This document shows, in pieces, positions 17,589-23,529 of a DNA stretch of 24,998 nt; the stretch's first letter is position 1; each line of letters starts with the position of its first letter. A program made the translations under genes and the position numbers. This DNA is from IMCC26256 sp046081705. GTDB taxonomy: Bacteria; Actinomycetota; Acidimicrobiia; IMCC26256. Location: assembly GCA_046081705.1 (NCBI GenBank), contig JBJTWK010000053.1, positions 1 to 24,998 of the forward strand. The letters run 5' to 3'. The notes under the pieces were generated by a model that was not told where the DNA came from, searched no databases, and saw only the letters and a list, made by a program, of their open reading frames with translations.

Positions 17589-18692
17589 GTGGACGCCGCA
17601 TCGTTCGAGGCCGCGGGTCTCTACGACCCCGAGGCCCCCGACGCCCGTGAACGCCTCGCGCTCCTGCGCTGGCTCACCGAGCGCGGGTTCTCGATGGTCG
17701 AGATCGCGGAGGCCGACGCCGACCCGGCGGTCCCGCTCGAGGCGCTCGCCGGGGCGCGGGCGATCCGCCGCGGCGAGGTGCACAGCGCTCGCGAGGTCGC
17801 GGTCCTGCTCGGCGTCTCCGACGACGCGGTCGCCCACATGCTGCTCGCATCCGGGTACGCCCAGGCCGACCCCGACGAGCCCGTGCTCACCGACGTCGAC
17901 CTCGAGGCGCTGCGCTCGTTCGTCGGCGCGGCGGAGGTGTTCGGTCAGGAACCCGTGGAGCAGTTCGCCCGGGTCGTGGCCGCCGCCGCGGCGCGCGTCG
18001 CCGAGGCGGCCACCACCCTGTTCATCACCGAGATCGAGCAACCCCTCATCGAGGACGAGGCGAGCCCGATCGTGCTCGCCCAGGCGAACCTCGCCGCGTC
18101 GCTCTCGCTCGACACCGTGCCGACGGTGATGGAGGCGCTGCTGCGCAGCCAGGTGCAGGCGGCGAACCGCCGGGCCCGGCTGGCCCGTCAGGACGGCGAC
18201 GAGGCCATGGTCGCCATCGGGTTCATCGACCTCGTCGGGTTCACGCCGTTGTCGCGCCGCCTCGACGACGCCGAGCTCTCCGAGGTGCTCGACGGGTTCG
18301 AGGGGCGGGCCTCGGACATCGCGACCCAGCACGACGGTCGGGTCGTGAAGCACATCGGCGACGAGGTGATGTTCGTCGCCGTCGACCCCAACGCGGCCTG
18401 TGAGATCGCGCTCGAACTCGTCGACGCCGTCCGCGATCTCGGCCGGGGGGTCCGCCCGCGCGGGGCCGTGGCGTTCGGGCCCGTGCTGCAGCGGGGTGGC
18501 GACTACTACGGACCGACGGTGAACCTGGCGGCGCGCGTCGCCGAACTCGCCGTGCCCTACGAGATCCTGACGACGGCCGAACTCGTCGACGGCGCCGAGC
18601 ACTGGAGCCTCGATTTCTCACCCGCAGGCCGCCGCATGCTCAAGGGGTTCGACGAGCCGGTCACGCTCTGGGAGCTGGCCCGCCGCGACTGA
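17589..18692 (+). CDS. class III adenylate cyclase with Rv1264-like N-terminal domain
   Basis: The 367-residue protein ends in a class III cyclase catalytic domain (about 205-360). The six canonical residues are all present: metal-binding Asp214 (FIDLVGFT) and Asp258 (HIGDEV), substrate-specifying Lys254 and Asp305, and transition-state Asn312 and Arg316 (YYGPTVNLAAR). It should therefore make cAMP. Residues 1-200 are helical and include a winged-helix-like segment (HSAREVAVLLGVSDDAVAHML). This arrangement recalls the autoinhibitory, pH-sensing N-terminal domain of mycobacterial Rv1264. No transmembrane helix is seen, so it is cytoplasmic. The GTG at 17589 has TAGGGT 8 nt upstream, suggesting a leaderless mRNA. 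It converges with the racemase gene, 12 nt away. Confidence 0.92.
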   Translation: MDAASFEAAGLYDPEAPDARERLALLRWLTERGFSMVEIAEADADPAVPLEALAGARAIRRGEVHSAREVAVLLGVSDDAVAHMLLASGYAQADPDEPVLTDVDLEALRSFVGAAEVFGQEPVEQFARVVAAAAARVAEAATTLFITEIEQPLIEDEASPIVLAQANLAASLSLDTVPTVMEALLRSQVQAANRRARLARQDGDEAMVAIGFIDLVGFTPLSRRLDDAELSEVLDGFEGRASDIATQHDGRVVKHIGDEVMFVAVDPNAACEIALELVDAVRDLGRGVRPRGAVAFGPVLQRGGDYYGPTVNLAARVAELAVPYEILTTAELVDGAEHWSLDFSPAGRRMLKGFDEPVTLWELARRD

Positions 18693-18704
18693 GGTGGTCG
18701 CAGG

Positions 18705-19859
18705 TCAGGCGATGACGCGGTCGGCGAGCAGGCGCTCGACGTCGGCCGCCGGCAGGCCCCACTCGGTGAGGACCGTGCGGGTGTCGTGACCGGGCGGGAC
18801 CGGGGTGCGCTCGATCCCCCCGGGGGTGCGGCTGAACCGCGGGGCCGGGGCGGGTTGGGGTGCCCCCTCGACCTCGACGAACGTGCGCCGGGCGACGTTG
18901 TGCGGGTGGGTCCGGGCCTCACCCATCGTGAGGACCGGTGCGAAGCACACCTCGTGCCCGTGGAAGAAGGCCGTCCACTCGTCGCGGGTGCGGGTCCGGA
19001 AGATCGACGCGAGTGCGTCCTTCCACTCGGGCCACCGGGCCTGGTCCATCTGCGTTGCTGGATCGAGGTCGATGCCGAGCGGGCCCATGAGGCGGACGAA
19101 CTCCGCGTAGAACTTGGGCTCGTAGGCGGCGATGGAGATCCACCGCGCGTCGGCGGTCTCGTAGACGCCGTAGAAGTGCGCCCCGCCGTCGAGCATGTTC
19201 GTGCCCCGCTCGTCGGACCAGAAGCCCATGGCGCTCATGCCGACGAAGGTGCTCATGAGCATCGCGGAGCCGTCGACCATCGCGGCGTCGACGACCTGGC
19301 CCACGCCCGACCGGTGGCGCTCGATGATCGCGGCGAGCACGCCGAACGCGAGCAGGAGGCCGCCGCCGCCGAAGTCGCCGATGAGGTTGATCGGCGGGAC
19401 CGGGGGACCGCCGGCGGTGCCGATGTGTGCGAGCACCCCGGCGAGGGCGATGTAGTTGATGTCGTGACCGGGCTCGGCGGCCAGCGGGCCGTCCTGGCCC
19501 CACCCCGTCATCCGTCCGTAGACCACTCGGGGGTTGCGGGCGGCCACTGCGTCCGGTCCGACCCCGAGCCGTTCGGCGACCCCGGGGCGGAACCCCTCGA
19601 GGAGCACGTCGGCCGACTCGCAGAGGCGCAGCACGGTCTCGGCGGCCTCGGGGTGCTTGAGGTCGATGCCGGCCGAACGGCGGTTCCGGTCGAGGCTCGC
19701 GAAGGGCGAGGCCGGGAAGATCGCCGACCCTCGTTCGACGTCGGTGGCCCGATCGAGGCGGAGCACCTCGGCACCGAGGTCGGCGAGGGCCATGCCCGCG
19801 AACTGCAGCGGGCCGATGTTCGGCAGTTCGATGACGCGGATGCCGGAGAGCGGACCCAT
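18705..19859 (-). CDS. alpha-methylacyl-CoA racemase (CaiB/BaiF family III)
   Basis: The enzyme interconverts (2R)- and (2S)-methyl-branched acyl-CoA esters so that beta-oxidation can proceed. This 384-residue family III CoA-transferase-fold protein carries His132 (GHDINY), Asp162 (GDFGGGG) and Glu247 (AAYEPKFY). Their spacings (30 and 85 residues) equal those of the catalytic His/Asp/Glu of human AMACR (122/152/237) and M. tuberculosis Mcr (126/156/241). This favours a racemase over a CoA-transferase. The ATG at 19859 follows GAGGAGG and lies 17 nt after the last amidohydrolase, so it is the final gene of that operon. Its likely partners are the FadD19-like ligase and the acyl-CoA dehydrogenase nearby. 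Confidence 0.92.
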   Translation of the reverse strand: MGPLSGIRVIELPNIGPLQFAGMALADLGAEVLRLDRATDVERGSAIFPASPFASLDRNRRSAGIDLKHPEAAETVLRLCESADVLLEGFRPGVAERLGVGPDAVAARNPRVVYGRMTGWGQDGPLAAEPGHDINYIALAGVLAHIGTAGGPPVPPINLIGDFGGGGLLLAFGVLAAIIERHRSGVGQVVDAAMVDGSAMLMSTFVGMSAMGFWSDERGTNMLDGGAHFYGVYETADARWISIAAYEPKFYAEFVRLMGPLGIDLDPATQMDQARWPEWKDALASIFRTRTRDEWTAFFHGHEVCFAPVLTMGEARTHPHNVARRTFVEVEGAPQPAPAPRFSRTPGGIERTPVPPGHDTRTVLTEWGLPAADVERLLADRVIA

Positions 19860-19876
19860 GCGGACCTCCTCGATCC

Positions 19877-20785
19877 TCAGACGTCGAGCTTGAACACGCG
19901 GGCGGCGTTCTCGCGGAGGAACTTCGGCCACACGTGGTCCCGGAACGGCACGCCCGGCAGTTCCGAGAAGATGCGCTCGTAGGACAGGCCGGCCGGGAAG
20001 TAGCCCGACCAGATGATCTTGTCGGCGCCGCGGGTGTTCGCGTACTCGACGATCGCGGTCGGGTAGTACTTCGGTGCGAACGCGGTGGTCGAGTAGTGGA
20101 GGTTCGGCCACTTGAGCATGAGCTTCACGGCGAGGTCCTCCCACGGCTCGGCACCGTGGCGCATCACGAAGGTGAGGTCGGGGAAGAACCAGCACACCTC
20201 GTCGATGAGCGCGACGTCCTGGCAGGCGAACGGCAGGCGCGGACCGGGTACGCCGACGGTGGAGCAGAACGCGATGTCGAGCTCCACGCACTTGGCGTAC
20301 ACGGGGTACCACTTCTTGTCGTTGAGCGGCACCTGCGGGGTGAGGCCGGCCGGGAACGCGCCGACCGCCTTGAGGCCGAACTCCTCGTGGAAGCGCACGA
20401 TCCGCCGGACGGCGTCCATGCCCTCATTCGGGTCGACGTTGATCTGGGCCGAGAAGCGCTCGGGGTGGTCCCGGAACGCCCGGGCCGCGGCCTCGTCGTC
20501 GACGTTGATGATGGCGTGGGTGATGCCGACCGCGTCGAGCTCGGCGAGGAGCATGTCGACCGGGTCGGTCATGTCGTCGGCCTCCCACTTCGGGGGCTCC
20601 TTGAACATGTACCCGGCGGGGAACTCGAGGCCGCCGCGGCCCTCCTTGGACTCGGCGTCGAGCGTGCCGCGCCGGATGAAGGAGTAGAACTCGAACATCT
20701 CCTCGCGGGACTTCGGCACACCGACCGCGGTGTCGATCACCCCGCCGGCGAGCCCGGCGCGGAAGCCCTCGTTGATGTCGGTCAC
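19877..20785 (-). CDS. amidohydrolase-family (COG2159) paralog 1, metal site degenerate
   Basis: This 302-residue protein belongs to the TIM-barrel amidohydrolase 2 family (ACMSD / LigW relatives), judged from the overall pattern and the RHGAEPWEDLAVKLMLKWP block. The strand-1 HxH is replaced by Ala20-Val-Gly22 (IDTAVGVP), the strand-5 His by Thr176, and the strand-8 Asp by Tyr262 (SGYFP). Only the strand-6 His210 remains. It is the most divergent of the four copies in its N-terminal half and ends in RENAARVFKLDV. Its GTG at 20785 overlaps the paralog 2 stop by 4 nt (GTGA). The racemase gene follows 17 nt later. The reaction, if any, is unknown. Confidence 0.85.
   Translation of the reverse strand: MTDINEGFRAGLAGGVIDTAVGVPKSREEMFEFYSFIRRGTLDAESKEGRGGLEFPAGYMFKEPPKWEADDMTDPVDMLLAELDAVGITHAIINVDDEAAARAFRDHPERFSAQINVDPNEGMDAVRRIVRFHEEFGLKAVGAFPAGLTPQVPLNDKKWYPVYAKCVELDIAFCSTVGVPGPRLPFACQDVALIDEVCWFFPDLTFVMRHGAEPWEDLAVKLMLKWPNLHYSTTAFAPKYYPTAIVEYANTRGADKIIWSGYFPAGLSYERIFSELPGVPFRDHVWPKFLRENAARVFKLDV
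20091..20125. repeat. 35-nt block identical in all four amidohydrolase genes (copy 1)
   Basis: The same 35 nt occur here and at 21005-21039, 21888-21922 and 22775-22809. On the minus strand they encode KLMLKWPNLHYS. Spacings between copies are 914, 883 and 887 nt, following the gene repeat. Confidence 0.85.
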
Positions 20786-21681
20786 GCGAGCGCGGCGTCG
20801 ATGCCGAGGACCCGGGCGGCGTTCTCGCGGAGGAACTTCGGCCACACGTGGTCGCGGAACGGGACGTTCGGCATCTCCGAGAAGATCCGCTCGAGCGAGA
20901 GGCCCATGGGGTAGTAGCCGGCGTACATGATCTTGTCGGCGCCGCGGGTGTTGGCGTAGTCGATGATCGCCTTCGGGTAGTGCTTGGGCGCGAACGCCGA
21001 GGTGGAGTAGTGGAGGTTCGGCCACTTGAGCATGAGCTTCACCGCGAGGTCCTCCCACGGCTCGGCGCCGTGGCGCATCACGAACTTGAGGTCGGGGAAG
21101 AACCAGCAGACCTCGTCGATGTGGGCGACGTCCTGGCAGGCGAACGGCACCCGCGGTCCGGGGATGCCTGCGTTCACGAAGATCGGGATGTCGAGCTCCA
21201 CGCACTTCGCGTAGAGCGGGTACATCTTCTTGTCGTTGATCGGCACCTGCGGGGTGAGGCCCGCGGGGAAGACCTGCGCCGACCGGGCCCCGTACTCGTG
21301 GTAGGCCCGCTCGAGGTGACGGACCCCGTCCATGCCGGTGTTCGGATCGACGGAGCAGCCGCCGACGAACCGGTCCGGGTGCTGGGCGAGGGCCTCCCGG
21401 GCCACCGGGTTCGTGCCCACGTTGAGGAGCGCCCAGCGCACGTTGAAGGTGTCCATCTCGGCCACGAGCAGTGCGACGGGGTCGTCGATCGCGTCGAAGT
21501 CCGGGACGTCCTTGAACATGTACTGCGCGGGGAACGTGAACTGCTCCCGCGCCTCCTTGTCGAGGATCTGGCTCGCGAAGCGGTCGTAGTGCTCGCGCTG
21601 GCGCTGCTCGGCGGTCGCCGGGATGCCGATCATGGTGTCGACGACGCCGCCGCGCCAGGCCTCGAAGTATGCGTCAGACAT
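20782..21681 (-). CDS. amidohydrolase-family (COG2159) paralog 2, metal site degenerate
   Basis: The 299-residue protein has the same architecture as its three neighbours: a short variable N-terminus, FPAQYMFKDVP, PQVPINDKKMYPLYAKCVEL, then RHGAEPWEDLAVKLMLKWP and HVWPKFLRENAARV. The expected HxH is Met17-Ile-Gly19 (VDTMIGIP), the strand-5 His is Asn170 and the strand-8 Asp is Tyr256 (AGYYP). His204 is retained. The ATG at 21681 overlaps the end of paralog 3 by 8 nt. The C-terminus IDAALA differs from the FKLD ending of the other copies. Proteins of this IDTMIGIP type are, as I recall, widespread in Actinobacteria under the label amidohydrolase, with no firm function. Confidence 0.87.
   Translation of the reverse strand: MSDAYFEAWRGGVVDTMIGIPATAEQRQREHYDRFASQILDKEAREQFTFPAQYMFKDVPDFDAIDDPVALLVAEMDTFNVRWALLNVGTNPVAREALAQHPDRFVGGCSVDPNTGMDGVRHLERAYHEYGARSAQVFPAGLTPQVPINDKKMYPLYAKCVELDIPIFVNAGIPGPRVPFACQDVAHIDEVCWFFPDLKFVMRHGAEPWEDLAVKLMLKWPNLHYSTSAFAPKHYPKAIIDYANTRGADKIMYAGYYPMGLSLERIFSEMPNVPFRDHVWPKFLRENAARVLGIDAALA
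21005..21039. repeat. 35-nt block identical in all four amidohydrolase genes (copy 2)
   Basis: Same 35-nt sequence as 20091-20125, inside paralog 2. Confidence 0.85.
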
Positions 21682-22564
21682 CGAGCTTGAAGACCTTCCG
21701 TGCGTTCTCGTGGAGGAACCTGGGCCAGACGTGGTCCCGGAAGGGTACGCCGGGCAACTCCTCGAAGATGCGGTCGAGGCTCAGCCCGGCCGCGTAGTAG
21801 CCGGCGTAGAGGATCCGGTCGGCGCCGCGCGTGTTGGCGTAGTCGATGATCGCCCTCGGGTAGTGCTTGGGTGCGAACGCCGAGGTGGAGTAGTGGAGGT
21901 TCGGCCACTTGAGCATGAGCTTGACCATGAGGTCCTCCCACGGCTCGCCCCCGTGGCGGGTGACGATCGTGAGCTCGGGGAAGAACCAGCAGACCTCGTC
22001 GAGCTGCGCGACCTCCTGGCTGCTCATGAGGATCCGCGGGCCGGGCACGCCCACGTAGAGCACCATCGGAATGTCGAGTTCCACGCACTTCGCGTAGAGC
22101 GGGTACATCTTCTTGTCGTTGATCGGCACCTGCGGGTTCGCGCCGGTGCCCCAGGTGTGTGCGGCGATGGCCCCCCGTTCCACGACGGCGGCCTCGAGCG
22201 CGCGCACGGCCTCCATGCCCTGGTTCGGATCGACGTGGAAGAACCCGCGGAACCGGTCGGGCCGGAGGCGGCACTCGTCGCCGTCGACGTGGCTGAGCAT
22301 CATCGCGATCCCGTGGGTGTCCATGAGCCGCAGCACCTCGGCGACGGGGTCCGGGAGGTCGTCGTAGTGCGGTACGTCCTTGAACATGTACTCGGCCGGC
22401 ATCTCCATCGACTGCGTGGCGTCGTCCATGGCGAGCTCGCGGATGTAGTCGTACTTGCGGACCTGGACCTCGCGCTCCGACGGCATCGCGAGGAACGTGT
22501 CGATGACACCCTGCTCGCGGGCCGCGTCGAACGCGGCGTTACCGGTCGGGGAGGGCACGGTCAC
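21674..22564 (-). CDS. amidohydrolase-family (COG2159) paralog 3, metal site degenerate
   Basis: The 296-residue protein is the third member. HxH is replaced by Phe24-Leu-Ala26 (IDTFLAMP), the strand-5 His by Tyr170, and the strand-8 Asp by Tyr256 (AGYYAAG). His204 remains in TRHGGEPW. It departs from the others in the middle: HTWGTGANPQVP replaces the FPAGxTPQVP segment and ILMSSQEVAQ replaces PFACQDVA, which may mean a different ligand. The start is the GTG at 22564, overlapping the paralog 4 stop by 4 nt (GTGA). No strong Shine-Dalgarno is seen, in line with coupled translation. The frame upstream is open, but that is only the antisense shadow of high GC, not part of the protein. Confidence 0.85.
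   Translation of the reverse strand: MTVPSPTGNAAFDAAREQGVIDTFLAMPSEREVQVRKYDYIRELAMDDATQSMEMPAEYMFKDVPHYDDLPDPVAEVLRLMDTHGIAMMLSHVDGDECRLRPDRFRGFFHVDPNQGMEAVRALEAAVVERGAIAAHTWGTGANPQVPINDKKMYPLYAKCVELDIPMVLYVGVPGPRILMSSQEVAQLDEVCWFFPELTIVTRHGGEPWEDLMVKLMLKWPNLHYSTSAFAPKHYPRAIIDYANTRGADRILYAGYYAAGLSLDRIFEELPGVPFRDHVWPRFLHENARKVFKLDV
21888..21922. repeat. 35-nt block identical in all four amidohydrolase genes (copy 3)
   Basis: Same 35-nt sequence as 20091-20125, inside paralog 3. Confidence 0.85.
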
Positions 22565-23436
22565 TCGTCCAGCTTGAACACGCGGGCCGCGTTCTCGTGG
22601 AGGAACTTGGGCCAGACGTGGTCCCGGAACGGCACCTCGGGCATCTCGGCCCAGATGCGATCGAGTTCGAGGCCCATGGGGTAGTAGCCGGCGTACATGA
22701 TCCTGTCGGCCCCGCGCGTGTTCGCGTACTGGATGATGTCGGCGGGGTAGTACTTCGGTGCGAACGCCGAGGTGGAGTAGTGGAGGTTCGGCCACTTGAG
22801 CATGAGCTTCACGGCGAGGGCGGCCCAGGGCTCGGCGCCGTGGCGCATGACGAACCTGAGGTCGGGGAAGAACCAGCAGACCTCGTCGATGAGCGCGACG
22901 TCCTGCGGGCCGAAGGGCACGCGTGGTCCCGGGATGCCCGCGCAGACGCAGATCGGGATGTCGAGCTCGACGCACTTCGCGTAGATCGGGTACATCCGCT
23001 TGTCGTTGATCGGCACCTGCGGCGTGTAGCCGGCCGGGAACGCGGTGGCTGCCTTCACGCCGAGTTCCTTCACGGCGTGCTCGAGTTCGCGCACCCCCTC
23101 CATCCCGCGGTTGGGGTCGACCTCGAAGGAACCGAAGAAGCGGTCGGGGTGAGCGGCGATGGCGGCGAGCGACTCGTCGGCCCGGCTCGACACGCCGAGC
23201 ATCCCCTTGGCGATCCCGTGGTCGTCCATCCGTTCGAGGAGGAAGCCCACCGGGTCCTCCACCGGCCCGATGTGGGGCACGTCGTGGAACATGTACTGGG
23301 CCGGGAACTCGAACTCCTCGAGGCTCTCCCGGTCGTGGAGGCCGGCCCGCAGGAACTCGTACCACGCCTTGGGATCGCCCTTGGGGGGGAGGGCGATCAT
23401 GAGGTCGATCGCACCGGGCGATTCGGGCATCGGCAT
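22561..23436 (-). CDS. amidohydrolase-family (COG2159) paralog 4, metal site degenerate, first gene of operon
   Basis: The 291-residue protein leads the operon. HxH is replaced by Met13-Ile-Ala15 (IDLMIALP), the strand-5 His by Cys165, and the strand-8 Asp by Tyr251 (AGYYP). His199 is kept in MRHGAEPW. The segments FPAQYMF, PQVPINDKRMYPIYAKCVEL and LMLKWPNLHYSTSAFAPK are shared with the other copies. Two in-frame ATGs are possible, 23436 and 23430. The first is given because TACGGT lies 9 nt upstream, a leaderless spacing. The gene is divergent from the acyl-CoA dehydrogenase with 93 nt between the two starts, so the two units may be co-regulated. Confidence 0.86.
   Translation of the reverse strand: MPMPESPGAIDLMIALPPKGDPKAWYEFLRAGLHDRESLEEFEFPAQYMFHDVPHIGPVEDPVGFLLERMDDHGIAKGMLGVSSRADESLAAIAAHPDRFFGSFEVDPNRGMEGVRELEHAVKELGVKAATAFPAGYTPQVPINDKRMYPIYAKCVELDIPICVCAGIPGPRVPFGPQDVALIDEVCWFFPDLRFVMRHGAEPWAALAVKLMLKWPNLHYSTSAFAPKYYPADIIQYANTRGADRIMYAGYYPMGLELDRIWAEMPEVPFRDHVWPKFLHENAARVFKLDE
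22775..22809. repeat. 35-nt block identical in all four amidohydrolase genes (copy 4)
   Basis: Same 35-nt sequence as 20091-20125, inside paralog 4. Confidence 0.85.
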
Positions 23437-23445
23437 AGGGCCGGG

Positions 23446-23451
23446 ACCGTA
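23446..23451 (-). promoter_or_regulatory. putative -10 box for the amidohydrolase-racemase operon
   Basis: On the minus strand TACGGT (TAnnnT) lies 9 nt before the ATG at 23436, with no Shine-Dalgarno. It sits in the 93-nt divergent region shared with the acyl-CoA dehydrogenase promoter. Confidence 0.45.
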
Positions 23452-23486
23452 TCGCGGCCGGGTCGTGACGGCCCCGATCCCACCGG

Positions 23487-23492
23487 TATCGT
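23487..23492 (+). promoter_or_regulatory. putative -10 box for the acyl-CoA dehydrogenase
   Basis: TATCGT fits TAnnnT and would give a leader of about 30 nt containing GGAGG at 23518-23522, 7 nt before the ATG at 23530. Confidence 0.4.
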
Positions 23493-23529
23493 GCTCGACG
23501 CTGACGACCACCCCGACGGAGGCTGCGAC

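Noticed and set aside
18705..19859. Annotation as formyl- or carnitine-CoA transferase
   Set aside because: His132/Asp162/Glu247 spacing equals AMACR/Mcr, and CoA-transferases do not share the His and Glu.
20091..22809. Repeats at about 0.9-kb spacing as a CRISPR or mobile-element signature
   Set aside because: The spacing equals the gene length and the repeats are coding parts of paralogous genes; no short spacers, cas genes or transposase are present.
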